Assembly: GCF_001499675.1 (NCBI RefSeq)
Contig: NZ_LN609302.1
Span: forward strand, 1,937,396-2,001,395
DNA: 64,000 nt
Direction of reading: 5' to 3'
Source of the DNA: Acetobacter ghanensis
Lineage (GTDB): Bacteria; Pseudomonadota; Alphaproteobacteria; Acetobacterales; Acetobacteraceae
The translations under genes and the position numbers were made by a program. The notes beneath the pieces were generated by a model that worked only from the letters and a program-made list of their open reading frames with translations, was not told where the DNA came from and did no database searches. This document shows, piece after piece, positions 20,201 through 30,888 of this stretch; position 1 is the stretch's first letter; each line of letters opens with the position of its first letter.

Positions 20201-23200
20201 GTCACCAATTATTGCGTGGAAAACAAGCCAGTACAGCGCCTCTGCCCGTAGGTTGGAAGCGACTGATGCCGAAAGTGTTTTTATGCGTATGCAGGCACGC
20301 AGAACATGGCGTTATTTTGAAACATTCGTTTCGGAAGCAGATCACTGGTTGCCACCGGATAACTTTCAGGAAACACCTGAACCTCTTATAGCGCACCGAA
20401 CATCTCCCACAAATATGGGACTGTACCTTCTATCCGTGGCCGCAGCTTGCGATTTTGGGTGGATTGGCCTTGCCGATGCCGCATCGCGGCTGAACATGAC
20501 CCTTAACACTATGCAACAACTTCCACGTTTTAGAGGACATTTTTATAACTGGTATAATACAAAAACGCTTTCACCATTACCTCCCATTTATGTCTCAACT
20601 GTGGATAGCGGCAACCTTGCTGGCCACCTGATCACACTCGCCCGCGCCTGCGAAGAGTGGACACAGGCAGGACGACGAACCGATACATGGAAACTCGGTA
20701 TGCGAGACGCCCTGACTCTGGCGCTCGAAAATATCCGCTCTGATGAGAATACTTTTGAACTCTCCGAACTATCTTACCTCATCGCAACACTTTTGCATGA
20801 CCTGAAAAGTGACCATGCCAGTCAGGTCATGCTGATCCATCGAGTACAGATGCTCATTAGCCGGGCGGAAGAATGGGCGCATCTATTTAACAAAAAAACA
20901 GCGACGAGTAGTGCGGAGAATCTTCCCCCTCCGGGAACCAAAACGGATACCCTCCTCTTCTGGCTCCGTGCTGCACGGGACTGCATTCAAAGTGAACGTA
21001 AGGATATGGAAGCAGAACCTCTCCTTTACGAACAACTTCACGCAATTGCTGAATGCGCACGCACCATGGCGTTGGCTATGGATTTTGGTTTTTTACGGAA
21101 TAGCGAACGCAAGCTGCTCTCCATTGGTTTTTCCGTCAACGAAGGCACTCTGGACAACAACTGTTATGACCTTTTGGCATCAGAAGCGCGTCTTGCGGTG
21201 TTCTTTGCCATTGCAAAGGAAGACATCCCCGCCTGGAAGTGGTTCCGCCTCGGCAGACCTCTTGCCGCTGTTGCTCATGGAGCTGCACTGGTCTCGTGGT
21301 CCGGTTCCATGTTTGAATATCTGATGCCATCTCTTATTATGGCCGCACCTTTTGACAGCCTTCTTGAAGAAACCAGCCGTCAGGTCGTCCAGCGGCAGAT
21401 CGAATATGGACGATTTTGTGGAGTGCCTTGGGGCATTTCAGAATCAGCTTATAACGCCCGAGACCTCGACTACAATTACCAATACTCCAATTTTGGCGTA
21501 CCGGGTCTTGGTATCAAACGTGGCTTGGCGCTGGATCTGGTCGTAGCGCCCTATGCAACCGCTCTGGCCGCAATGGTTGACGCCCAACAGGCTGCGGACA
21601 ACTTTCTGGCGCTACAACAAGCTGGCGCCCAAGGCACTTACGGATTTTACGAAGCGCTCGATTATACAAAAACGCGCCTGTCGCCCGGAAAGTCTGTCTC
21701 CATCATCCGGTCGTATATGGCGCATCACCAAGGCATGACCATTCTTGCAATAGCCGACACAGTGCTAAAAGGTGTGATGCGGGCACGCTTTCATGCTGAA
21801 CCCATGATTGGAGCAGCGGATTTACTTCTGCAGGAACGTCCCCCTACCCGCGGCGCCATTATAACTCCTCTTAAAGAAGAAAAATTTGTCCCTGCACTTC
21901 AAACCGCGCAGTTGCAGCCCGGCGGTCGGCATGTGCAAACAGCCAAAACAAACACGCCGGTCACTCATCTTCTGTCAAACGGTCGCTACAGCGTTATGCT
22001 GACCGCTGCGGGCTCAGGATACAGCAAATGGGGCAATCAGGCTGTAACCCGCTGGAGGCAGGACCCCACGTGTGACAATTGGGGAAGTTATATTTATATA
22101 CAGCACACTGGTAGCCAGCACTTCTGGACCGCCGGGCAGCAACCTGCTGGTACGGATGTCCAGCATTATGACGTCATATTCAAAGAAGACCGTGCGACCT
22201 TCTCACGCCAGGACCGCAATCTGACCACAACGCTGGATGTTCTGGTCTCAGCCGAGGACGACGCGGAACTCCGGCGTGTTTCCATCAGGAATTCTGGCTC
22301 ATCAGCGCTCAGCATTGACGTAACATCGTATGCCGAGCTTGCGTTATGCTCACCTGATATGGACATAGCCCACCCGGCCTTTGCCAAAATGTTCATCCAG
22401 ACGGAATATCTTCCCTCATGCAACGCCATTATTGCAACACGCCGGCGGAGATCTCCTTCGGATGCTGAAATATGGGCCGCCCACCTGATTATTGGCGGTC
22501 ATAATATTTCCATCGAAACAGACCGGGAAAAATTTATTGGTCGTGGACGGGATACGCGGACACCAATTGCCATTACTGGGCCACAAGACCTCTCCGGTTC
22601 AACCGGCACAGTGCTGGACCCAATTTTTGCCGCCCGTGCAACGCTTGCCATCCCTCCCGGCACTACGCAGCACATTTCATTCTGGACCATTGTTGCGCCT
22701 AGTCGCGCAGCGCTCATACACAGCCTTGAACGACATCAGGACGCAGCAGACCTTGACCGCGCTCTGACACTGGCATGGACCCGTGCCCAAATCCATTTAA
22801 GGCATCTCGATATCCGTCCAGCACAGGCAGACCTGTTCCAGCAACTGGCTGCCCATCTTATATTCCCCGGCCCGGCATTACGCTCTTCGGTCAGTAACAT
22901 ACAGCGTGGCGCGGGCAAGCAGGCAGACCTATGGGGGCAAGGAATCTCCGGCGATTTGCCAATCCTGCTTCTGGTTATTGCGGAAAGTGAGGATTTTGAA
23001 CTCGCTCGGACGTTGCTGACCGCACATGACTACCTGCGGAGCAAAGGACTGGCATTTGATCTGGTTATTCTGAACGACCATCCCACCTCCTACGCGGAAG
23101 ATTTGCAACATGCGCTTGAGGCTTTGGTCCGCTCCTCCGGCGGAACAGAAAACATTCACCTGCTACGCGGTGCGCTTATGTCCACCACAACCAGAAACCT

Positions 23201-25768
23201 GATTTTCTCGGTCGCTTACATTGTTCTGACAGGGAAAAAAGGGAGTTTGCAATACCAGATAACGCAGGCTGAAATACCACTGCACACAAAGGCCTTACGG
23301 AGCACATTACTCCGCTGCCATGCATTCCAAGGACCGAAAGAAAACCCAAATCTACCCACACTTGAAATGGAAAACGGCTATGGGGGCTTTACATCTGATG
23401 GACGAGAATACGCCATTATCCTGCACGGCAAGACCCGCACGCCGGCACCGTGGGTAAACGTTATTTCCAACCCCCATTTTGGCTTTCAGGTTGCGGCAGA
23501 AGGTAGTGGCTACACGTGGGCAGACAACAGCAAGGAAAACCAGCTAACACCTTGGTCTAATGACCCGGTAACCAACCCGACTGGAGAAGCCTTTTATATT
23601 TGCGATGAAAATACACGGGAATTCTGGTCCCCTCTCGCCGCCATCTGCCCGGATGACAATGCCGTTTACGTCTGCCGACATGGCTTCGGCTACAGTAGCT
23701 TCGACCGCCACGCCAACGGCATTGCAACGACCTTAATCCAGTATGTGCCTCCTGAAGACCCCATCAAAATTTCCAGACTAACATTGACCAACACCACAAC
23801 CCGCTCGCGCATTCTAAGGGTCACAGCCTATACGGAGTGGGTTCTGGGGCAGAACCGTAGCGCCACGGCACCATTTATTACACAGAACAGGATACAGACA
23901 CGGGCGCGTTGTTTGCGCGAAACAAATGGAATGAGACCTTTGGCGAACGGGTCGCCTTTGCCGATATGGCAAACCAGCAGACATCCATTACGGATGACAG
24001 GAGTGCCTTTATTGGCCGCAACGGCAACCTTTCCGCCCCTAGAGCCATCGTTCTTGGCGGGGCGCTAGAGGGCATAATTGGCGCGGGCATTGACCCCTGT
24101 GCGGCATTGCAAACAATCATCAAACTCGAACCCGGAGAAAGTGCCGAGGTCGTCTGCCTGCTTGGGCAAGGTGCCAATGTTCAACACGCCCGCCAGATGG
24201 TGAAGCGTTATCGAACAGCCGATCTGGACCACATTCTGGCAGAAGTGCACAACCTTTGGGCCCGTATGACCCGCACCGTGCAAGTTCGGACACCTGACCG
24301 CAGCATAAATATCCTGCTGAATGGCTGGCTCCTGTACCAGTCCCTATCCAGCCGCATATGGGCGCGTGCAGGATTTTATCAGGCCAGTGGAGCCTACGGG
24401 TTCCGGGACCAGCTACAGGACGGCATGGCTCTGGCTCTAGCGGCGCCGCAACTTGTTCGCGAGCATCTGATCCGGGCCGCCTCTCATCAGTTCATGGAAG
24501 GGGATGTCCTGCACTGGTGGCTCCCACAGAAAGGAAACGGTGTTCGTACAAAAATTTCTGACGATTGCGTATGGCTTGCCTATACCGTGGCCCACTATGT
24601 GCGTGTAAGTGGCGACATAACTGTTCTGGACGAAGACATTCCATTCCTCGAAGCCCCGGCTCTGGGGAACGACGAACATGAACGTTTCCTTCAGCCAGAA
24701 ATCTCCAGCGCATCAGCCTCTCTTTACACGCACTGCACTCTGGCCCTCGACCACAGCCTGAAAAGAGGTGCTCACGGCCTTCCCCTTATGGGCACCGGAG
24801 ACTGGAATGACGGCATGAACCGGGTGGGAGAAAAAGGACTAGGTGAAAGCGTATGGCTGGGCTGGTTCCTCCACACTACCCTCTCCGCCTGGCTACCACT
24901 GGCGCAGGCAAGGCAGGATACAGAGCATGTGAACAAATGGCAGGATGTTCTGAAAGACCTTGAAGTAGCACTAAAGCAGGCATGGGATGGCGCATGGTAT
25001 AAACGGGCCTACTTTGATGACGGCTCTCCTCTGGGCAGCAAGACCAACTCTGAAGGACGGATTGATGCCATCGCACAATCATGGGCTGTGATCTCGGGCG
25101 CTGGTTCACCCACTTATGCACAGCAGGCCATGCGATCGGTTCAGGAACAGCTTGTCAATCTGGAGGACGAACTCATCATGGTTTTAACGCCTCCGTTCGA
25201 TCAATCAGAGCCAGATCCCGGCTACATCCGTGGATATCCCCCGGGCATTAGGGAAAACGGGGGGCAATATACGCATGCCGCCCTCTGGACGGTCATGGCC
25301 ACAGCCCTTCTGGGAGACGGTGATGCCGCTTACGCCATGTTTGCAACACTGAACCCAATCCATCATGCTCGCGATGAGGAGAGTGCAAAACGGTATAAAA
25401 CAGAACCCTATGTTGTTGTTGCCGATGTGTATTCATCCCCGCTCCACATCGGTCGAGGGGGTTGGTCCTGGTACACTGGATCTGCCGCGTGGATGCAGCG
25501 CGTTGGGCTTGAAACCATATTGGGGTTGCAGGTCGAGGGGAACCAACTTTCCATTGCACCTCATATCCCATCTATGTGGTCAGAATACGAAATCGATTTT
25601 CTATGGAAAGAAACAAAGTATCAGATCAGGATCATTAACCCAGATCATATCTCCTATGGTGCTGTTTCAATGACACTTGACGGGATCGCCATAGATTTAG
25701 GCCAGCCCATTTTAATGGAAGATGACAAAAACACACATGCTGTTATATGCCGAATAGTAAAAATATAA
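17267..25768 (+). pseudogene. Cyclic beta-1,2-glucan synthase (NdvB/ChvB-type), two frameshifts
   Basis: The three frames (17267-19204, about 19190-23880, about 23884-25768) join into one protein of about 2830 aa, the normal length of NdvB/ChvB, an inner-membrane enzyme that makes periplasmic cyclic beta-1,2-glucan from UDP-glucose. Seen in order: N-terminal region with two helices near residue 400-450; GT84 glycosyltransferase with VDSDTRLP and RLHRWVRGDWQ; more helices; a glycoamylase-like region; and a GH94 phosphorylase-like end with GTGDWNDGMNRVG and GRGGWSWYTGSAAWMQR. First break: one extra A in the run at 19183-19188, right after DSDTRLP. Second break: one base lost near 23882-23886, not in a homopolymer. 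The start has GAAGGA upstream. The 5' part is AT-richer than neighbouring genes. As written it is inactive. Confidence 0.88.
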
Positions 25769-26219
25769 CTTGTATATGATTTTTTGAACGAAATCATAAA
25801 ACTTCACTTATATATTACTATGTTTTGTTTATAAATTGAATTCTATCCAAATGGAAATGTTTTACACATTCCCGTGTTGTTGTGCTTATAAAATTCACAT
25901 AGGGCAAAAAAAACGCTACACAACAACCGGTAAGCCGATATGTCAGCATCTATTTTCCAAAATGCAGTCCCTCCAGCATTCCCGTGTGGTTATTCTGAAA
26001 TATTATAGAAAGTGTAGAAACATGCCCAATGCATGACGAAATATGGATACCTTAATTATTAATAATCACCTCTCGATCAATAAAACCGTCTCGCAGAAAT
26101 TAAAAAAACTAAACCACAGCAAGGAGAAACCCATAAACCTCTCTTTCATCTCCATATGCCCGAAATAAGTAAATTCCTTATTCTGCGGAAACACTCATAA
26201 AACCCTGTCAGAACGAACC
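25769..26219. other. Intergenic region after the glucan synthase
   Basis: 451 AT-rich bases without a supported gene. An 8-bp stem TATGATTT / AAATCATA (25775-25798) just after the stop may act as a weak terminator. The phrase CATTCCCGTGT occurs twice, at about 25868 and 25978; no meaning is assigned. Confidence 0.4.
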
Positions 26220-26268
26220 TGTCGCGGCCTGCTCACTTGGTCATAGTAGCTATCTAGGTGAGCCGACA
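26220..26268 (+). promoter_or_regulatory. Leader hairpin before the chemoreceptor gene
   Basis: Nested complementary segments TGTCG/CGACA, GCTCAC/GTGAGC and ATAG/CTAT form a long imperfect hairpin ending 20 bases before the ATG at 26289. The Shine-Dalgarno (AGGGA at 26277-26281) lies just outside it. It could stabilise the mRNA or tune translation, or act as a DNA operator. Confidence 0.35.
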
Positions 26269-26288
26269 AACCATTTAGGGAACTCCTC

Positions 26289-27770
26289 ATGGATCTGCAT
26301 AAAGCACTACCTTCATGGAACATGGATGACCAAGCTACTGGGCAGAAAACATGGTCTCTTATCCAAAAAGATCTGGAAAACATTCTTCTTCGTGCATATC
26401 AGGCAGCAGATGCAACATTAACCAGAATGCCCGCTGATGCGTTAGCCCAAGAAGAGCAAAAATTCGCGTATATTGCAAAAGGCGATTTTTGTGATTCCTA
26501 TTTTACTGTTCAAGAAAAAATAGCCAACCGTCTGGCAGATAGTGTTGATTACATCCGCTACCTGAGCCAAGTCTATTCAGAATATGTAGCGGGTCTGGTC
26601 AACAGTTATCTGGACCACAAACCTCGTTTTGGTGCCAATAGAGAACGTTCGGTCAACCTTCTGGTCAAGTCCGTCTTATCTGACATTTCTGTTGTCATTT
26701 ACCATTACTTTACACACCTTAACAAACAAGCAGAGGATGCGCGTGCGGCTGCACAGGCAGAACGAGAGCAACGGGCGCAGGAAGACCGCAATATTATTGA
26801 CGTCATTAATGAAGCGCTGGCAGCTCTAGCCAAAGGCGACCTGACATACCGTATCCAACAGCCCCTACCAGAACGTGCCGAGGTTCTGAAACAGAACTTT
26901 AACAGCATGGCAAGCCAACTTGCCAATACTATGGGGCGGATATCCGCCAATACAACAGATGTTATGGCCAATGCGGAAGGGATAAGGCAAAGCGCCGATG
27001 ACCTCTCCCGCCGCACTGAGCAGCAAGCCGCAACGCTGGAAGAAACCTCAGCCGCGTTACAACTGATCACGCAGCGTGTCAAACAGACAACGGATGAAAC
27101 TCAAAAAGCCCATAGTCTGGTCAATACAACGCAAACTGATGCAGCACACTCCTCCACTGTTGTTAAAGACACGATTGACGCCATAAACAAGGTTGAGGCC
27201 TCCTCAGCAGCAATTACAAATATTGTTGATATTATTAATAACCTATCCTTCCAGACGAATATTCTGGCACTCAATGCCAGCGTAGAGGCCGCCCGAGCGG
27301 GTGATGTGGGGCGTGGCTTTGCTGTCGTTGCCAGCGAAGTACGTGTTCTTGCCCAGCGTTCGGCTGATGCTGGTAAGGAAATTTCTGATCTGATCAGCCG
27401 TTCCAGTAGTCAGGTTAAAACGGGCGTAGCACTTGTGCGTGAAACCGGGAATGCTTTGCAGCGCATTGCTGACCAGGTCGGCGCCATTAATGAACTTGTC
27501 TCCAATATTGCCGCGGCTGCGTCAGAACAATCTGCCAACATCTCCCAATTGAACATGGCCATGGATGACATGCAGGTTACGACACAAAAAAATGCGGCCA
27601 TCGCAGAACAAAGCGCGGCAGCAAGTCATAACCTTTCCACCATGGCGGATGATCTTGCTCAACTTGTCAGCCAGTTCCGGCTGAAGTCTCAGGAGCACTT
27701 GGCACTGACCAGTCATCGCCACGACATCTCCCCTATAGAGAAAAAGGTGGCTGCCAGACTTGGCTCATAA
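26289..27770 (+). CDS. Soluble methyl-accepting chemotaxis protein, possible globin-like sensor
   Basis: 493-aa chemoreceptor without transmembrane segments, so cytoplasmic. Residues 1-150 form an all-helical N-terminal domain whose layout (WSLIQKDLENILLRAYQAAD ... GDFCDSYFTVQEKIANRLADSVDYIRYLSQVYSEY) resembles a protoglobin sensor, but the heme-proximal histidine expected before the Y..Y segment is not seen. A HAMP-like stretch follows (ALAALAKGDLTYRI), then the methyl-accepting coiled coil with the hairpin tip FQTNILALNASVEAARAGDVGRGFAVVASEVRVLAQRSA. It signals to CheA/CheW. No C-terminal CheR-docking pentapeptide is present. The start has AGGGA 7 bases upstream. The globin relation is an inference from pattern. 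Confidence 0.85.
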   Translation: MDLHKALPSWNMDDQATGQKTWSLIQKDLENILLRAYQAADATLTRMPADALAQEEQKFAYIAKGDFCDSYFTVQEKIANRLADSVDYIRYLSQVYSEYVAGLVNSYLDHKPRFGANRERSVNLLVKSVLSDISVVIYHYFTHLNKQAEDARAAAQAEREQRAQEDRNIIDVINEALAALAKGDLTYRIQQPLPERAEVLKQNFNSMASQLANTMGRISANTTDVMANAEGIRQSADDLSRRTEQQAATLEETSAALQLITQRVKQTTDETQKAHSLVNTTQTDAAHSSTVVKDTIDAINKVEASSAAITNIVDIINNLSFQTNILALNASVEAARAGDVGRGFAVVASEVRVLAQRSADAGKEISDLISRSSSQVKTGVALVRETGNALQRIADQVGAINELVSNIAAAASEQSANISQLNMAMDDMQVTTQKNAAIAEQSAAASHNLSTMADDLAQLVSQFRLKSQEHLALTSHRHDISPIEKKVAARLGS

Positions 27771-27951
27771 AGCACCTCCCTCTTTCAGCCTTTGGAACAG
27801 CCCCACTGGCTTGCGTTAGGGAGACACTTCCATGGCAGGAAACTTTAGCACTCTTTGTGTGTTGTACAAACGCAAGCAAAGCACTTGAGCAGTTTTTTAC
27901 GTCGATTGCAGGCCCTCCCTTGCCTCCAGTGCTTTCCACACGGAGGCAAAC

Positions 27952-29841
27952 ATGCACCATGTCATTTACCGCAATGGTCTTGTATTTGACGGGTACGGAG
28001 GGCCGCCTTTTGTTGCCGATGTCATTGTTGAAAATGGCATTATCGTAAAAATTGGCCAAGCGCTTGAAGCCGAAACAGACGCCAAGGAAATTGACTGCCA
28101 CGGCTTATGGGTTATGCCCGGCCTGCTGGATATTCATACCCACTGTGATCTGGAGCTGGAATTAGCCCCAGAATTACCAGAAGTTGTGCGCCACGGCACA
28201 ACAACAGTTATTATTGGCAACTGCTCTATTGGTATTACCTATGGTCATCAACGCTCAGGCGGAGAGGACCCGATTGTAGATTGTTTTGCACGCGTCGAGA
28301 ACATGCCTAAATCGGTTTTAAGCCGGGTAGCAGACACTTGCACATGGACAAACTCGCAAGATTATCTCACTCATCTGGATAGCCTGCCGATGGGGCCTAA
28401 CGTTGCCCCTCTTATTCCCCACTCCATGCTTAGAATTGCTGTTATGGGCCTTGAGGGCGCTATAACCCGACCACCCTCCCAGCAGGAACAACAGCACATG
28501 GAACGGTTGCTTGAGGCTGGTATGGCTCAAGGTTACATCGGCCTGTCCACCGATGCTCTGCCTTTCCATTTTCTAGCCAACAGCCCCAACAAAAAGAAAA
28601 AGATTCCTACGCAGTATGCCAATTTCCGGGAACTGGCGCGCCTGACGCAAGTTGTACGACGCCATGGCCGCGTCTGGCAGGCGACACCTCCTAAAGATAA
28701 CGTATTTTCCGCAGTGCGTAGTTTCTTGCTAACAAGTGGCCGCCTTTATGGTTCCCCACTCAAGACAACGGTTCTGGCGGCTTTGGATCTAAAAACCAAT
28801 CAGTCTGCCAAATATCTCTGCCTGCTTCTGTCCTACCTTCTTAATTCCAGAATATTGAACGGGCATTTTAATTTTCAGGCTTTATCAGCTTCTTTTCGAA
28901 TATGGAGTGACGGTGTTATTAACCCGATTGCGGATGAAATTCCTGAACTGCGAGTTCTTAATGAACTGGAAGCAGACGATGTTCAGGGACGCCTGCAAAT
29001 CTTGAGTAATCCAGCATGGATTAAAGCATTTAAAAAAATGTGGCTTACGGGGCGGAACAAATGGTCTTTCCCCGGTTTGCTGCAACGTTTGCGTCTGGAA
29101 AATACCGTTCTCACGCGCAACCTGAATGATATGATTGTAGCAGATTGCCCACTAAACCACTGGATAGGGCAATCTTTGCAAAAACCTTACCAGCGGCTGC
29201 GCGCATGGCAGTCTGGAATAAATTTTTCGACTGTCCGCCATCAAGATGAAGAAGATTTTTTTGCGACTTTCTTAAATCCGATAAAAGATGAAGCGGAATT
29301 TCTCCTACACCTCTTACGAGTATGGGACACCCGACTACGATGGGAAACAACCATTGCCAATGCAGACAGCACAGTCCTAAAAAATATTCTGTTTAGTAAA
29401 CAAACGCTTCCGGGTTTTAATGACTCTGGAGCACACCTTGCCAACATTGGGTTTTATGATGGGAACCTGCGTTTTTTTAAAATTGCGCAGCAAACAAGTC
29501 TATCTTGCGTTGCGCAGGCCGTTAAAAAGTTAACGAGCCTTCCCGCCGAATTCTTCAACCTCAACGCCGGGAACATTCGCGTTGGTGTGCAAGCCGATAT
29601 TTGTATTATTGACCCGCAAGCTCTACAAAAATGGAACCCCGAGAAAACATACCGCTTTGTTTATCGTCAGGCATTGGACTGCAAACAGGTCATTAACCGC
29701 CCTGAAAATGTGGTCAAACTTGTCATGATCAACGGTAAATTTGCATGGAAAAACGGACAATATGCTGAAGATTTCGGCCATCATGCTTATGGGCGTGTTC
29801 TTAGAACAAGAGACCACCCAAGCGAGCGTAGTTTTACCTAA
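27952..29841 (+). CDS. Amidohydrolase family protein, D-aminoacylase-like
   Basis: 629-aa metal-dependent hydrolase of the N-acyl-D-amino-acid deacylase group. The metal-binding HTH motif is at H62 and H64 (GLLDIHTHCDLELE). Further family marks are VVRHGTTTVIIGNCSIG, GLSTDALPF and the late catalytic Asp in GFNDSGAHL. The C-terminal block GVQADICIIDPQ...VVKLVMINGKF is the usual small beta domain. It is about 130 residues longer than classic D-aminoacylases (about 480-500 aa), with extra helical sequence around 250-400. The ATG follows GGAGG by 5 bases. It converges on the LysR gene. The natural substrate (N-acyl-D-amino acid, dipeptide or cyclic amide) cannot be told. Confidence 0.82.
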   Translation: MHHVIYRNGLVFDGYGGPPFVADVIVENGIIVKIGQALEAETDAKEIDCHGLWVMPGLLDIHTHCDLELELAPELPEVVRHGTTTVIIGNCSIGITYGHQRSGGEDPIVDCFARVENMPKSVLSRVADTCTWTNSQDYLTHLDSLPMGPNVAPLIPHSMLRIAVMGLEGAITRPPSQQEQQHMERLLEAGMAQGYIGLSTDALPFHFLANSPNKKKKIPTQYANFRELARLTQVVRRHGRVWQATPPKDNVFSAVRSFLLTSGRLYGSPLKTTVLAALDLKTNQSAKYLCLLLSYLLNSRILNGHFNFQALSASFRIWSDGVINPIADEIPELRVLNELEADDVQGRLQILSNPAWIKAFKKMWLTGRNKWSFPGLLQRLRLENTVLTRNLNDMIVADCPLNHWIGQSLQKPYQRLRAWQSGINFSTVRHQDEEDFFATFLNPIKDEAEFLLHLLRVWDTRLRWETTIANADSTVLKNILFSKQTLPGFNDSGAHLANIGFYDGNLRFFKIAQQTSLSCVAQAVKKLTSLPAEFFNLNAGNIRVGVQADICIIDPQALQKWNPEKTYRFVYRQALDCKQVINRPENVVKLVMINGKFAWKNGQYAEDFGHHAYGRVLRTRDHPSERSFT

Positions 29842-29853
29842 AATAACCTAGCA

Positions 29854-30756
29854 TTACTCTTCCATCCTCCACTCTGCTTCCACACTATCGGCTATACGTC
29901 GTGCCATGGCAGATAATGGGCGGGTCCGATCATGCACCAGCCCTAGCTTTAAAGGGGCTATGCCTGTTCCCACAAGCGGCGTAAACGCGACCTGCCCCAG
30001 CTTCACATCGTCCATAACATCCAGATAGCTTAAAATACTGATGCCAATACCAGTTTTCACAAGAGATGTTATCATTTGTACATTATTGGCCGTCACAACT
30101 TCACAAACATTGATCAGGCTTTTTGTTTCCAGCTTTTTAAATACAGTTGCAAGAGCCAGTGGTTCCGCAGGCACAATAACAGGATATTCAGCACACGCGG
30201 AAAAGCGTGCCGTTTTTTGTGTCGCAACAGGATGGTTTATTTGACTTACAACACCTAATGGGAACGCACGCACCGCACGCAGTTGCAAGTCTCGTGCCTC
30301 CTCCGGGTCCAAAATAAACGCGAGTTCTCCTTCACCATTAAACAGGCGCTGCCCAAGCTCGGCGTTGTCATGAATATGAATGTTCAGAACTATTCCCGGG
30401 TAATGCTCTTTGAGTTGGGTTGCCAGTTTAGGCAGGAATGCTCTGGCCAGAGCCTCTGGCGCCAGAATGTCCACATGCCCGCGGTTTAAGCCTTTCAGGT
30501 CATCAATCTGGCGGCTTAGGTTATCAAAATCTCGGGTCCATCGGTTGGCATGGGCATAAAGCAGTTCTCCCACCGTAGTAAGGCGCATACCGGTGGAAAG
30601 ACGTTCGAATAATGGCGTCTGGAGAGACTGCTCCCCCAAAATAATATGCCTATCAATTGCAGAGGCCGCAATTCTAAGCTCCTCCGATGCCTTGCGAATG
30701 GAACCATGACGCGCAACGGCCATAAAATACGTTAAAAAGCGTGAAAAAGGGTTCAT
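29854..30756 (-). CDS. LysR-family transcriptional regulator
   Basis: 300-aa regulator. The winged helix-turn-helix covers residues 1-60 (FMAVARHGSIRKASEELRIAASAIDRHI), and the effector-binding domain has the typical GHVDILAPEALARAFLP start and a type 2 periplasmic-binding fold. It is divergent from the Rieske oxygenase gene, with a dyad in the shared 132-base gap, so it most likely controls that gene and itself. It ends 12 bases from the convergent amidohydrolase stop. Confidence 0.87.
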   Translation of the reverse strand: MNPFSRFLTYFMAVARHGSIRKASEELRIAASAIDRHIILGEQSLQTPLFERLSTGMRLTTVGELLYAHANRWTRDFDNLSRQIDDLKGLNRGHVDILAPEALARAFLPKLATQLKEHYPGIVLNIHIHDNAELGQRLFNGEGELAFILDPEEARDLQLRAVRAFPLGVVSQINHPVATQKTARFSACAEYPVIVPAEPLALATVFKKLETKSLINVCEVVTANNVQMITSLVKTGIGISILSYLDVMDDVKLGQVAFTPLVGTGIAPLKLGLVHDRTRPLSAMARRIADSVEAEWRMEE

Positions 30757-30800
30757 ATTGACCGTTCTCAGTTTGAGAATGCTACCTGCCCAAAACAGAT

Positions 30801-30823
30801 ATATCCGATAACATATCGGTTAT
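30801..30823. promoter_or_regulatory. LysR-type operator between lysR and the Rieske gene
   Basis: ATATCCGATA-ACA-TATCGGTTAT is an inverted repeat with 9 of 10 positions matching. It lies midway in the divergent gap between the regulator (start 30756) and the oxygenase (start 30889), the expected place for LysR binding. Confidence 0.6.
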
Positions 30824-30888
30824 GAAATAGTCTGCAAGACGGACGAAGAGATATTCCCCCCTTTTCCTCCTTATCAGGAGTTCAAGTC

